Assembly (NCBI GenBank): GCA_004154925.1
Contig: QJNS01000040.1
Coordinates: 310,001-374,000 of the forward strand
DNA length: 64,000 nucleotides
Origin: Monosporascus cannonballus
Taxonomy: Eukaryota > Ascomycota > Sordariomycetes > Xylariales
Direction: 5' to 3'
Positions 25,675 to 39,269 of the stretch are shown here, piece after piece (positions within the stretch are counted from its first letter, which is position 1; each line of letters opens with the position of its first letter). A program made the translations under genes and the position numbers. The notes under the pieces are model-generated. The model was given only the letters and a program-made list of their open reading frames with translations, was not told where the DNA came from and searched no databases.

Positions 25675-26919
25675 ATTTTTCTATCTGCTATAAAAAATGA
25701 CGTAATAACCACCAGAAACAAAACTTACCGACTATAAAACGAACCTAGGTTATTAGTTGAAGAAATCGCCGATCGGAACCTAACCGACGAATAATTAATT
25801 ACGGTACGAGAATAGGCGAAAGCGCTTATAATAAAACTTTAACGGGTAAAAAACTATGGCCCCCGGGATTTTAAATCCCTTTATATATATAATAAGGATA
25901 CGTCCCGATAACCGTTAGCTAAATAATTAGAAAACGGGCGTAATATAACAAACGCGTCCCGGAATTCAAAACAAAAAAGGGTTAAACCCCTTAATAATAA
26001 CCAGATTTTGGAAATTATTCGTTAATAAAATAAATAATATTTGGAATTATTCCGATAATTGGCCGAATAATAAGTAATAATATAGGTTAAAAAATAAAGT
26101 TTTATAAGTTAATTACGATATTTTTATAAAAGCTTAAGGGCGATAAACGAATACCGTATTATAATTATTCGAAACTTTCCGAATACGCGTTAATTAAAAA
26201 GAAAAAAGTTAAATAAAAGTTATTACGAAAATTTACGCCGAAAAGTTAAGGCGAAATACCTTTATTTATATTTAATAAGTTATGGGTAATATAAACGTTT
26301 TTATTATAAATATTTAGCGATTATACCGTATTATGCTTAATTACTTTAATTATAAAAAAAATTAAATATAAAAGATTTATAGATTTTTATTAAGAAAAAT
26401 TATGTAAATCCTAACTTTTTCTATAAGGAATATAAGAAATAATTTATGGAATTGCAATAATAATTTAATTAATTACCGTTAAACTTTTACATTAAATAAA
26501 AGTTTTTAGTTTATAAAATAAAGTTTACGGACGTTTTTAGCCCGGAAAACGATCAGGATAATAAATATTTTGTTTTTAATTATTATTATAAATTAATATT
26601 AAGGTTACGAAATATTTTATTATGGAAAAACGTTAAATTAAAATAAATTAATTATGTAATAAATAAGGTAAAATGTTATTAAAACGTTTGGAAAAAAGCG
26701 AAAAAAAACCGATTATTTTCCGCTAAAGGTATTAATAAGAATAAACGATTTTATTTTAATACTTTCGGGAAAAGACTTTTTTAGAATAAATTAGAAACGT
26801 TATGTAAAAATAATAGAGACCGTAAGCGTTTTTATATTTGGAAAGCAGATAATCGCTAATTTAATTCAAAGCGGAATAAGTTCGTATAACTTAATATCTT
26901 TAATTTTTATAAAGGTTTA

Positions 26920-26985
26920 TTTAAATATTATAACTGTAAAAAATTAAATTATAAAAATATAAATTACAAATTAAAAAAAGATATA
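26920..26985 (+). pseudogene. Degraded gag zinc knuckle in A2
   Basis: The plus strand reads KYYNCKKLNYKNINYK, which fits a CCHC knuckle (C..C...GH....C) in which two Cys and the His have become Tyr and the Gly is lost. Cys TGT/TGC to TAT/TAC is G-to-A and His CAT to TAT is C-to-T, so both strands were mutated. Confidence 0.6.
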
Positions 26986-27903
26986 AAAACCGTATTATTT
27001 CGGTTATACCAAAACCGATTTCCAAAGGCCGTATAAAACGTTATAATATATAATGATAAATTAAATTAATTTTTAAATATAAACCCAAAAAAGCAACCAA
27101 AATAAGCATATACGTTTAATTTATTTTAATTAATAACTGTAAAATAGTTGGAATAAAGCTACCTTTTAAAAGAAGGTATTTATTAAAAGAAATATGGGAG
27201 ATATAGCAATATAAGTAAATATAGATACCGGAATATAAGTAAATATTAAAAGCAGAAAATTAATAAAAAAGTTTAACTTTTAATTAATTTCTATAGATAT
27301 TCCGGGCTTATCGGCATTAACGGTACGTATATCAAATATTATAAGGCTTACGAAATTTTTATTAACATAATAAATAATAATAGAAATAAATGAAAATTTA
27401 AGTATATTTATTTTGTAATATATTACGATTAAAAAACGTTTAATTTTTTATTATTTAAATCCGAAATAAGTAAATTAAGAATTTTATTAAATATAATTAT
27501 ATATTAATAATTATACGGATTATTATAAAAAGTTAATAAATAAAAAATTGCAAATTTAACGTTTTCCGGTAAGCAAATTTATATCGTTAACTTAATAAGT
27601 TTAGCCGAAGAGTTAAATATCCCGGAATTCGAGAAATAACAAAAATAAAGAATAACCGATTTTCTTATATATATAAAAATTTTCCGGCAAATATATTCCG
27701 AAAAAATAATGAAAAAAATATTTTAATTATTAAAGGCGGAATATATAATAAATTTGATCTTAGGGAAAATGCTTTTATTTGGCTTAATTTACTTTATTTC
27801 GGAAGCTTAAAGAAAAATATTTGAAGAATATATTTAAAAAAAAAACTTAAAAATAAGCTGGATACGTTATTCGAAAATAAACATAAAAGTATTAATATTA
27901 TTT

Positions 27904-28260
27904 GTGCCTAAGAAAAATAATAATTTCCGATTATACGTCAATTATAAAAAATTAAATCGAGTAATAATAAAAAACCGATATTTTTTATTTTTAATCTTAA
28001 AAGTAATAAATTGCCTAAAATTAATTAAAATATTTTCGAAATTTAATTTTAAAAATACTTATTACCCTATTAAAATTAAGATAAGCAATTAATAAAAAAC
28101 CGTTTTTCGAATACGGTACGGGTAATTCGAATATACGGTTATGTTATTTAGCTTTATTAACGCGTTAATTATATTCCAGATTTATATACATAAAGTATTA
28201 ATTAAATTAATTAATTATATATATATAATAAATTTAAATAATATAATTATTTATTCGGAT
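27904..28260 (+). pseudogene. Reverse transcriptase relic of A2
   Basis: A 62-codon open piece reads the canonical gypsy RT: PKKNNNFRLYVNYKKLN, then VIIKNRYFLFLI, then IFSKFNFKNTYYPIKI. After a stop the frame goes on as FEYTVMLFSFINALIIFQIYI and later IYSDNEKK, i.e. the FEY.VMPFGL.NAP.TFQ block and a palm YSDN in place of YLDD. Changes are Pro to Leu/Phe and Asp to Asn, all C-to-T or G-to-A. Confidence 0.85.
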
Positions 28261-30019
28261 AACGAAAAAAAGTATACAAAATATTTTTAATTAGTTTACG
28301 AATGGCTATTATAATATTAATTATTTGTTAAAATATTTAAATACGAATTTGTTTTAAAAAAATAAAGTTCTTAAAATTTATAATTAATATTGACGGTTTG
28401 GAAATAGACTGCCGACGGGATAATATTATTAAAATAAAGCCAAAATTAAAATTAATTTATAATATTTAAATATTTCTGGGATTTACAAATTTTTAACAAA
28501 AATTTACCGCCTATTATTTACGTATTACCGAACTTATTATTAAGCTTTTAAAAAAGGCGTAAAATAAAAAAAATAGCAAAATTCCGATAACCCGAAAAAA
28601 TTAAAAAGACGTTCTAAAACTTAAAAAATATTTTTTAGTCGGCGATTATTCTCCGATATTAAAATAACGCCAAAAAATATTAGGATTAAAATAAACGTTT
28701 CGGTAAAAGCTATATTAAGGATATTTTTACAAAAATACGAAAAATATTGACGTCTAATCGTATATTAATTATAAAAATTAAATCTAACCGAAAAATAATA
28801 AGCTATAAGGCAATAAGAATTATTAATAATTATAAAAAGCTTAAAATATTAATAATAATACCGTAAAAATACAAAGAAAATTTTTTTAATACTTATTAAT
28901 TATATAACGTTAAAAAACATAATAAAGGTATTAACGCGTAACCTTAAAGAAATTAGCTTAATAAGTTTACCGCCTTACGTAATTTGATTTTAAGATTTAA
29001 TACCGACCGAACGCCGCCAACCCGGCAAATAAATTATTTAAACGCCTAAATTATATATTAAGGGAAATCGCATATAAAAACGGAACTTTTACGTTATCCA
29101 AAAAATTCGGATTTACAAATAATATGCCGGAAAACGTAAAGAAAATGGTTATAAATATATAGCGCAATTTAAAGCATTATAAGGAAATAAAAGATTTTAT
29201 AAAAATAATACAAAATTTGCTTATTATAAAATTTTTAAATAGATTTTAAATAGCAAAAACTTAAGTAGCTATTATTTACATAAAAAAAAGGGAATATTTT
29301 TATTATATAAATATAAAAGGTTTTCGAAAAAAAAATAAGGAATTATATATTTGCCGAACCTATTATTTACAAACAATAATATAAGTATAAATTATAATAA
29401 TAATACGATTAACGGTTAAATAATAATAATTACAAATTATAACCGTATTACGAGTAAATTCCGAGAAATTTAAAAAGAACGAAATTAATATTAAAGTTAT
29501 TATTTATAATTAATACGTTTTATATTTTTTAACGAAAAAACTGCTTAAAATAAAACGGTATTTTAATTAAAACTTTATTAATAATTTTATAATTAAATTT
29601 AAAGGTTATAAATTAAAGACTTAAATATTATAAAGTTCTTACGGATAATTAAACGCTAAACCGAAATAAAAGGAAAATATTTTTTGAATTTAAATAAAGT
29701 TTTATATTATTAAGATAAATTCATAATCTTATCGTAAAACGCTTTACAGAAATAACTAATTAACCAATATTATAATAATCCAAAAATAAGATATATAAAA
29801 TATATTCGTACGTTAAAATTAATAATTAAAAAGTTTTATTCGGAAAATATGGCGAATAATATCTGAAAATATACCAAATAATATCCGAATTACTAGGGCA
29901 TAATAAAGTTATGTTATAAATTATATAAATAATTATAGCTTTTATTATTATTTAAATACTTTTTCTAAAAAATTTCGTTAAATTTTATTACGAGATTTCC
30001 TAAAAGCCTAAATTTAAAT

Positions 30020-30330
30020 AAGTTAAAATACAACGTAATTCTGGTAATCGTCGATTGCCTTACGAAATTAAAATTATTTATTTTTACGGTTAAAACCTTA
30101 ACCACAACCAAATTAGCCTAATTATTTTACGACGAAATTAAATACAAATTTAATACGTTAACCGGAATTATTAATAATAAAAATAAATTGCTACTAAATT
30201 ATCTTTAAGCGGAATTTTGTAAAAAATGAAAAATAAAACGGCAAATATTAATTGTTTATTATCTATAAACCGATAAATAACTAAAATATATTTATTAAGT
30301 TTTAAAATATTACTTCCGTAATTACGTTAA
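30020..30330 (+). pseudogene. Integrase core relic of A2
   Basis: The plus strand reads VIVDCLTKLKLFIF, then LFYDEIKYKFNTLTGIINN, then AEFCKK-KIKRQ with stops, then YYL-TDK where the gypsy integrase has YHPQTDGQ. This matches the rve (DDE) core order VIVDRLTK, YDEI..KFG.P..I.SD, HPQTDGQ.E. Glu/Gln codons have become stops. Confidence 0.75.
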
Positions 30331-31859
30331 TAAATATTAAAATAACTAAATAAAGTTATTACGAAATACGGAATTTATATATAATAATACGCGAAATACG
30401 TTTACCTACCGTTTTCTATTCGAAACCTTATATGGATATTATCTAAAAATAATAAAATACTTTTTATAAAGATTTAAATAATAAATATAAGGAATTAAAA
30501 AATATTATAAAAAAATAGCGGCTATTCGTCGAATAATATATATATATTGAAAAAAAAATAACGGCAGCCCGAAAAAATATTATAATTAACGTTATACGTT
30601 TATAAAATTTTAATTAAGGCAATAAGTAAATTTATTAACAAAAAGTTTTAAATTTAAAAATAAAAAATTTATATTTATTTATATCCGGATTATAATTAAA
30701 AAAATAAATAAATTCTTAAATATACCAAATAATTCTTTTTACTAAATATTAATAAATATATAATATATTTTTAATATCTTTATTAAAATCGTAATATAAT
30801 CGGAAATCGGGCAACGTCCAAATAACGTTACCGGACCTAATAAAGAAATAGGAAAAATAAATAATAAAAAATATCGTCCATTACCGAAATAACTGGAAAC
30901 AATACGAATATCTAATTAAATAAAAAAACTGGCCCGCCAAATACAATACGTAAAAGCTTTAAAAATATTTCGAATACGTATTTAAAATATTGTAACGTTA
31001 CGAAAAAAAAGTTAAATACGTATATAAGAAATAAAATAACTTAAAAATTATAAGGTAATATTAGCCCAATCGGAAATTAATCGTTTAATAATTATAAAAA
31101 TTACAAAAAATAATTTTAAGCAAAATTAAGATATTAATATTAAAATATTATTTAATTACATAATTACTTTTAAACTTTTGACAAATAATTACCTTATTAC
31201 ATATTAATTAAAAACTTATAAATAATGTAAAAGAAATTAAATTTTTATTTTAAAAATAAAATTTCGCATTTAATTATTAAATTTTATATTAATTAACTCT
31301 TAATAAACGTACTAAAAAAATTAATATAAGAATATTAGAAAATAATCGGAAAATATACGACGGCAAAAAACGGGCATATTTGTTAAATTTGCTAGGCGTA
31401 AAACTTAGAAAAAAATTAAAAATGTTTTATTTTTTACGAAAGGTAAGGCCCAGATAACCGGAATATAGTTTGTTATTAATTAAAAATAAGGCGTTATTTT
31501 TAAAACGCTTAATATATTTAAGTATAATAATAATTTTGCCGGGTAAAATTATTTTTTAATTATAATTCTTAATAAGTATTAAAATTTCGTTAAAGCGATG
31601 GAAAATAAGCGGAAAATATTTATAAGTAAAAAGCGCAATAATATAACAGCCTTTAAAAGTCGCCTTATTTATAAAGATATTTAAAATTACGTTTAATCGG
31701 AAATTAATTACAAAATAATAAGAAAAAAACCGTAATATTTATAAAAAGAATTTAAATTTATAAATTTATAAAACGGCGTTAAAACTGGATTTCCGCAGCT
31801 ATAACGGATAATCGGAAATCAATTTTAATTATATTAAAAAAATAATATTTTTAATAATA

Positions 31860-31995
31860 ATTACGTTAAGGGCGAGTTCGGCTTCGTAAAGGACGTCGAA
31901 TCGACGACCGACTATAATTACGTCGGAACGTTCGTATTAGGTATTTATAATACGAGCCTTTTCGAGCTCGTCGATTAACTCCTAATTATTAATAC
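31860..31995 (+). other. CpG-rich open stretch near the 3' end of A2
   Basis: In strong contrast to its surroundings this stretch is full of CpG (TTCGGCTTCG, GACGTCGAATCGACGACCGA) and reads openly as KGEFGFVKDVESTTDYNYVG, then TFVLGIYNTSLFELVD before a TAA. It lies downstream of integrase, where gypsy elements may carry a chromodomain or an extra ORF; I see no chromodomain. CpG survival with CpA loss is a RIP signature. Confidence 0.5.
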
Positions 31996-32650
31996 CGAAT
32001 TAAAAAACCGTTTAAACGGTACTTTTAAGGACAATTAGAATTTGAACGAAAATTAAATAACAATATTAATAATATTAAAAATAACTATTTATTATACGAA
32101 ATATCTTATAATAATAATTAGTTATGACGTAATTTAGGGCGCCCGAAATTTAAACGTAAACCGTATAATAATCGAAATAACGTTATATTACATAAATATA
32201 ATACGGTTTATTACCGTTTATAATATAATTAATATTTATTTTACTATCGGCATTAAAGAAATAACGTTAAAAAATCTTAATTCTCTTTAATATTAAAGTA
32301 TTATTTTTTTAAAATTTCTTATAAAAAATATGGCGAACGGAAATAATACGTAAAATAAACGAAAAAGGCGAAATAAAAATAAAAGAAAATAAAAAACCGA
32401 ATAAAACGCGTAAACAAAAGGAATAGAAATAAGGGTACGAAAGGGAAAAAAAAGGTAAATAAGAAAAATTAAAAACAGATTATAATAAAGAATTAAACGG
32501 AATATAATTAATTACGTAATATAATATATATTAATTATTTCGATAATTATTTATAATATAATATAACGATAAATTATTAATAAACATACGTAATTAGATT
32601 TATAAAACGCGTTATATCAAATTAATAATAATATTATTAAGGATTAATAA

Positions 32651-32670
32651 TTTAAAAAAGGGGAAATAAC
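32651..32670 (+). other. Polypurine tract of A2
   Basis: TTTAAAAAAGGGGAAATAAC immediately precedes the 3' LTR. It is the expected primer site for plus-strand DNA synthesis. Confidence 0.65.
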
Positions 32671-32876
32671 TATAAGAATATAGCCCTTATAAAAATAAGG
32701 TTAGTAATCGATTAATTATTGATCAGTTATCGACCTATTTATTAATATAAATCCACTATCTGGCAGTTAATAGAAAACGCTAAATGGAAATAATTTAATA
32801 TATTTACTTTTTGAAATCTGCTTTACGACTGGTCGGAAATCACCTCACCCAGCTCACAGTTATCAATTATCTTATA
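32671..32876 (+). repeat. 3' LTR of A2
   Basis: 206 bp. Starts TATAAGAATATAGCCC, ends TTATCTTATA, followed by the target duplication TCGTT. Confidence 0.9.
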
Positions 32877-33431
32877 TCGTTATAATAATTATTTTATAAT
32901 TACAAAACGTTAACGAACTTAATTTTATATGGCTATGGTTTAATATATAATAATTAAGCGGTCATAAAACTAACGGTTTTTACAGAATAATCATTTAACT
33001 TTTTATATTAATTACTTTATATTTATAAATTATTTTTAATTAAGCTATTTCCGTATTTAAAAAGTTAATAAATTTCTTTATAATATATAAGAATATTTTT
33101 AAATACATTTTAAAAATATTCGTATTATTCGAAAAAACACTTTAACAGTATAAAACCGTAAGTAAACTGGATTATAACGGCAATTAAGTAAGAAAATTCG
33201 TAAAAAAATATCTTAAAATTTATAAATCGAAACAATAACGGTATATTGTTATTTTATTTATATTTAAAGGCAAGCGTATTAATACCTGTATTACTTTTTT
33301 AAAGGTCGGGAGATTTAAGGATATCATAGCAAGGTAGCAACGTAATAATAAAGGACCTAGAACGTGGTGTAAACGATATTATAACGAGGCTATATAAACT
33401 GCTATAAAGTTTTTTTGAAAGTGCAACAAAC

Positions 33432-33581
33432 TATTACGGCGTTATACGTCTTTTGAGTTTCTGGAAAATATTCAGTTGTTATACGAGAAAAAAAGACAAG
33501 AGCTGTCTGGCAAACGCGTAGCGCTTGCATATATATAGCGAAACGGCGGCTTAAATAAGCCGCTTTGCCAGTGCCGTAACA
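33432..33581 (-). repeat. LTR of D, right copy (5' LTR)
   Basis: 150 bp, plus-strand ends TATTACGGCG...GCCGTAACA. Less mutated at its right end than the left copy (GCCGTAACA against ACCGTAATA). Confidence 0.75.
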
Positions 33582-36500
33582 TCTTTTATTAAATATTTCT
33601 TTTATAAATAACACATAAAACAAATTTAAAATCGTAATATATATTATATCGTTAAAATTAAAAACATAATTTCGTACTTTTTATTAATAATATAGTTTAA
33701 CATTTCGAGATATATAAAATATATATTATTTATAACGTAATTCTTAAGATGTAATATTCTTCGTAATTTAGATTTAATTCGGCTTGCTCCTTATTAAAAT
33801 AAATATAATTGTTGACTTATCAAATAACTTAATAATTTCTAACATTTTTTCGTACTTCTATATTAATTTCTAATTAACGAAAACATAAATTTCGTTTCAA
33901 GGTTATAATTCTTAACGAAATTGATAATAGTATTTAAAATAAAGCCAAAATTGGCTATAATTTAATTTATTGAAACGTTTATTACGTTTTTATGATTAAA
34001 AATAATGTAATATTTTACGTTATTATCTTTATCGTTAATATTGTCTTAAATAATTTCGTAATTTGAATTAAATTTAACGATTCCATATAATTTTCGGTTA
34101 CGTCATAACTATTCTTAATATTAAAATTATTTTTAGTTATAATTCTCATTCGTCCAATAAGTTGTAAGGTTTTAATAATTTAACTTAACGTAAAAATCGG
34201 TTAATAAATTGACGTTTAGTTTTTAAATATCGTTTAATTCTGCTTTTTTTATTCTCGCATTATAGTTTATCTTAATTAAGTATACGGTTATAAAATTTCT
34301 TTTATTAAATAAAGAACACAAAGTTTAAAAAGTTAAGTATATATTTTAATATAGCTATATTAATATCAAAAAGGTGGTCGAACTTTTCTTATATTTTTAC
34401 CTACTGAAATACTTTTAATATATAAGCTTTAAACGATTTCTTTTTTGTTTATTTTTAAAAATATACCGATTTCGGATTAGCTACTTTTAAACCTTTTTTT
34501 ATTTAAACTCAAATCTCTTTAATACCGTATTCAACACTATCGTTAAACTTATTCCAAAATCATGTTAAGTCTTTTCGAATAAGTAAAATGCTTAGCATAT
34601 TAAAATATTATTTCGAAACAATAATAATACCTTTTCTAAAATAATCAATTTTACGTTAATCGTATTCATTTATTTTTCTATTTTTTAACCTATATATATA
34701 CGTTATAATAATATATTTCTTTTTAACCATAGAAAATAACGAATTTATTATACTTAACCTTATTTATATTAAACTAAAATAATTTAATATTAAACTTATA
34801 GATTTTATATAATTTCGTATCGGACATTTTAAAGATATAAACTCGTAAATTAATTATTACATTTTAAATAATACGTAATAATTTAAATATTTTTAAATAA
34901 ATCAATTAAAACGCGCATAATATCGTTATCTTTAGTAATTGAATCGGCTAAAATAATATTTTCGTTTTGGTCTATATTATTAAGTTATTAATCTAAGATT
35001 ATTTAATAAAACTCTTGATATTTTTAACCCTGCGAAAATTAATTTAATTGTTTTTTAAATTACGAACTTTTAAACTTCTCATTTTTTCAATAATCTTACC
35101 GTAAATATTTTCGAATTTGTTTAATTAATTTAGCGTTTTAATTATTAATCTTTTCGGACTTTCTCTACGGCTTAAATTTTAAAATATTAACTTTATCTAT
35201 TATTCGAAATTATTTAATTATTTCGGCCGTATCTCTTTTTTTAAAGTATATAGATTTAATTATTTTCGTAAGAAGAAAGTTAATGTTTGTATCAATAAAC
35301 TTAAATTAAATATTTGAAGTCGTCTTTAAATCTTTTGAAATATATAAAAATATTTTTATATCGTAAAAGTCCTTAAATACGACGTTTAAATAAATTATTA
35401 TATTTAGAAGTTATTGAATAGTCTGATATTTATAGTGAATTATTAATAAATCGAGATTTTAAGCGCTAGAAATATATAATTGTTATATTTTTTTAATCTT
35501 TTTAGCTATAAATATTATTCGAGCTATTTAATAAATTAAATATTATTTATACTTCTAATTCTTTTCGAATAAGTATAAAATAATAAAAAATAAAAAACAT
35601 TGGTTTTAAAATCGGATAATAGGCATTACTTATTAAAAATAACATAAGATTTATAAAAAATAAAGAAATAATTATACGAAATAATATAAATGAGATAATA
35701 AATCTTTACTTATTAAAAATAACTATTTATAAAATACGTGTAATTATATAAATATAATTACTTTTGTCTTTTTCTATTTAAGAATATAGAAAGCTTTCTA
35801 ATTACTTATAGCTGAAAATCCGGTCACTATAATCGTAATCGTGGAATCTATAAAACAGAATATCGGTAAAATAATATATAATAAATAAGTCGAAATATCG
35901 TTATGATAAATAATTTATTATCAGTTATAAGCTTATTAATCTATACGTAAATCTTAATAATAGAATAAAATACTTAAATAATTTATAGTTTATTTGAAAA
36001 GTTATATTTTATTTATATTCTTATAAATTTAACAAACTTATATTTATTTTTAGATTTGAACAATATATAGTATTTAGTTTCGTAAAATTGGGTTTTTATT
36101 TTAATTATTAAAATTAGTAATATTTAATCTTTACTAATAGTATCATTTAAATATGATTAAGCGCTTATAAATTATATTTTGTTATATTATAAAAATATAA
36201 AAAATATAAAGTATTTTATAAATATTTTTAAAAGTCGAATTTATTTCTTTTAAACGTAATTTTTTAAGTACCTTTTTGAAATATTGATAATTCGTTTTTA
36301 TTATGCTTATAAATAAAGTAAAACGTTATAAATAAACTTTTATAGAAAATTATTTTATAATTTTCTTAAATATATTTTAAATATGTTACATTATGCTTTT
36401 TTAAGAAAGGATTAATAATATTTGTAATATTATAGTAATATATTAATTAAATGTTTTGAGTTTTAACATTATTATTGTAAATCGTTATTTAATTACTTAA

Positions 36501-39048
36501 ATCTTTATTTAATAGTACTAACGATACGTTATATGTTTCATTAATATTTCTTTTTTTTACATTTTATTGGTTTTAAATTACAATACTGTTATTATATTTT
36601 CATATTTACATTTATTACTATCTTTAATTAAATACTATAATCTTTTTTGAGTAAAATTTTATTTATTCATAAAATATGAAACGAATTTTATCTTACTAGT
36701 TTTTTCGTCGATTAAAGTTGTATATTAGTATATTTATAACATTTTACAAATATATCATAATTTCTAAATAAAACAATATCAAAATTAATCGTTTAATATC
36801 GTTTTTATATTACACTTTCGAAATAAATAAATTTATATTAAAAAGTTTGATTATTGAAAGATAAATTTTAATTATTTACATTTATAAATATAATAAACCT
36901 TTAATTTGTGCTTTGATCATATTTTAAATTGATTAATAATATTCGATATAATGCAATTTTCTCTTAAAGTTTCCGGATCAATTATTACGGTACACTTATT
37001 TTTTCCACTTTATATTTCTAAAGTATTAAAATGATTAACGGTTTTTATAATTATATTTAAAGTTTATTTTTAGAATGTTTTTTAATCTTTTCAAGTTTCG
37101 TTATAGTATGGAGGTTTTATAAAGATGCTTTTTTTAGTTTTTTTTAAATTTATTAAACCATTCTTAGTTCTTTTTAGAATATATTAAATTATTATTTTTA
37201 TTATTTTTATTATTTTTATCAGCGTATTTTCTTTAAATTATATTAATTATTTTTAATTAACATGCAATCTTTTACTGTATTATATAAAATATCTTTTATA
37301 ACACATATTATCTTATTCAGCCTTTTATAATTTATAATTTTCTTAGTAAATATTTTAAATAAACTATTCTATTTTATTTTTATAATTTTTTTTGTATCTT
37401 ATTTACAATAAATATTAGTTAAAGATAAAGGTTCGTAATAATTCTTTAGTAATATTTTCTGACGATAAGCTGAATTAATGTTTTTGCAAATTAATAATTC
37501 CATTAATTATAAGAATAAAAAAATGTTTTTTACATATATTATTTTATTAATTAATTCATTATAGCTACTTATTTGTCGATATGGTTTTATAAATTAATAA
37601 TTGGAAAATATCGATATTAGTATTTATTTACTTTATTATCTTTAGTTTAATTAAAAAATCGAATTCCTTTTATATATTCGTATAGTACGTTAATAAATAA
37701 TTTCTGTTTTATTATATATCAGATACTTTTCTTATCTATAATATACGATCTATACTTTGTTATATCTTCATTTTTTAAACGAACTTTAAGCTAGTTTTTA
37801 CGCCTTTTATATTTTATGTCATATCTCTTATCGTATTAACCTCTAGGTTTACTAAGAATAAATTATATTGACCATTTTAATATTTTTTTAATTATTTTAA
37901 GTTTTCTTTTTCGATATTAAATCTCAATAGTCTCTCGTAATTCTTTAATATTTTGTCAATATTTTAATAATATTTTATTTTACCCTACTTGCAATATTTA
38001 ACTTGGTTTGTTTTCATATTAAACTTTCTTAAATTCTATAAATCTTAACATTTTTCTATAAAATATAAATAATATATTACGTTTTTTTCCTTAACTATCC
38101 AACTAAATTTCATTTTTCGGAATATATTTTTTTATATCGTTCGTATAATTTATGGTGGATTTTAATAATTTTCCTAATATGCTCGTTTTAAATTCTAAAT
38201 GTCGAATGTTTTATAATTCTATATTTAATATTATTTTTAATATCTTTTAAAATATATGGCTATAAATAGTTTCGTTTTTATCGTTTTATTTTATTTTAAT
38301 TATAAACTTATTAAATATCAGTATATATTTTAGTATTGAACTTTTAACGTAAGTATAGCGTACATTGTACGGTAATATCTTTTTCGTCGAAGTTGTCAAC
38401 ATTAGCTTTTAATTTATCTTTTAAAATAATATAATTATAAAAGAACTTTTTAATAAATACTTTTTAATCGGCCTTTATGCATTTTAAATAGTTTTTTATA
38501 ATAAATTTAAACTAATTAGAAACGTTTCTCGTTAAGAAAGTTATAATAGCAAAAACCTTATTCGCCGGTTTTTCAAATTCTTAAAACTTAAGATATATTT
38601 TTTCTTAAAAAAAGAAATTTTATGTATTATTTTTCCGCTTATATAATTGGAATTTTTAACCTTAAATTTCAGCATATTTATGTGCACTAGATCTAACGTA
38701 AATTATTAGATTAAAAGTTTTGATTTTTAAATCCTATATAAATACTAAGTTATTATTAAAAACATAATTTCTTATTTATTAATACACATAATAATGAGAC
38801 ATATTAGTTAAAATATAACGATATTATTAAATAAAAACTTATAACGTATTATACTTAAAAGATTTACTTGATTATTAAATCTAAATTATATGCGTTTATA
38901 TTAATAAAAATAGCATAAAATTGTAAGCAATAAATATAATAATTAATGACGTTTCGTAATATTGAAAACGTTTTAAGTAACGAATTATTGTTATAAATTA
39001 TTATCATTTAAATTCAGAAAATAGCGAACATCTATATTTTTTATGGCT
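33582..39048 (-). mobile_element. Gypsy element remnant E1, same family as E2
   Basis: T-rich on the plus strand. Several blocks align by eye with E2 at a near-constant offset of about 24.1 kb: 36470-36670 with 60610-60810, and 36750-36840 with 60895-60985. The right end (about 38840-39040) resembles the E2 LTR, including AATAAATATAATAATTA and the TTATAAATTA stretch. E1 therefore runs on the minus strand like E2, with the Fot1-like element starting just after the LTR remnant. No left LTR is visible; D may have inserted near that end. All coding frames are erased. Confidence 0.6.
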
Positions 39049-39050
39049 TA

Positions 39051-39096
39051 AGATAACCTCCCCATCCGCGCTCTACTCCATTAACGCTTTACCCAA
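39051..39096 (+). repeat. Left TIR of the Fot1-like element
   Basis: Inverted copy of 40934-40979, preceded by TA. Confidence 0.85.
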
Positions 39097-39269
39097 TTTT
39101 GAAGCCATCGCTATAATAACCTCTCCATTCAAATAACAATATTTCAACAGCTATTTTATTAATTAATTCCATATTAAGTAAACCGTATAATAATGCAATC
39201 CGTTTCCACCTCGTTATTTTCGTCGCTTCCGGAAAGCTCGGTTTTTTATTAATTTTGCCGAATAACGGT

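Larger units (their letters stand above)
25469..32876 (+). mobile_element. Gypsy LTR element A2, nested in D
   Basis: Two LTRs of exactly 206 bp (25469-25674, 32671-32876) and an exact 5-bp target duplication TCGTT (25464-25468 and 32877-32881) delimit a 7408-bp element. A purine-rich tract (TTTAAAAAAGGGGAAATAAC) lies directly before the 3' LTR and fixes the plus orientation. Interior order is gag with a degraded CCHC knuckle (about 26920-26985), RT (27904-28260), RNase H, and integrase (about 30020-30330). Then comes an unusual CpG-rich open stretch (31860-31990). Every gene is broken by C-to-T/G-to-A changes, but far less than in the sister copy A1. Confidence 0.9.
18774..33581 (-). mobile_element. 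Gypsy LTR element D, minus strand, interrupted by A2
   Basis: Two 150-bp direct repeats (18774-18923 and 33432-33581) bound a segment that, after subtracting the nested A2 element and its duplicated 5 bp, is about 7.4 kb, a normal gypsy length. Minus-strand coding relics run in gypsy order: gag side near 24-25.4 kb, reverse transcriptase at 23063-23311, RNase H at about 22450-22650, and presumed integrase further left. All frames are broken by C-to-T and G-to-A changes. The 5-bp flanks (CCATT left, TCTTT right) do not match, so the target duplication is lost or the two LTRs come from different copies. A GC-richer patch near 24540-24700 escaped heavy mutation. Confidence 0.7.

Noticed and set aside
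33402..33623. 73-codon minus frame
   Set aside because: It is the translated right LTR of D and not a gene.
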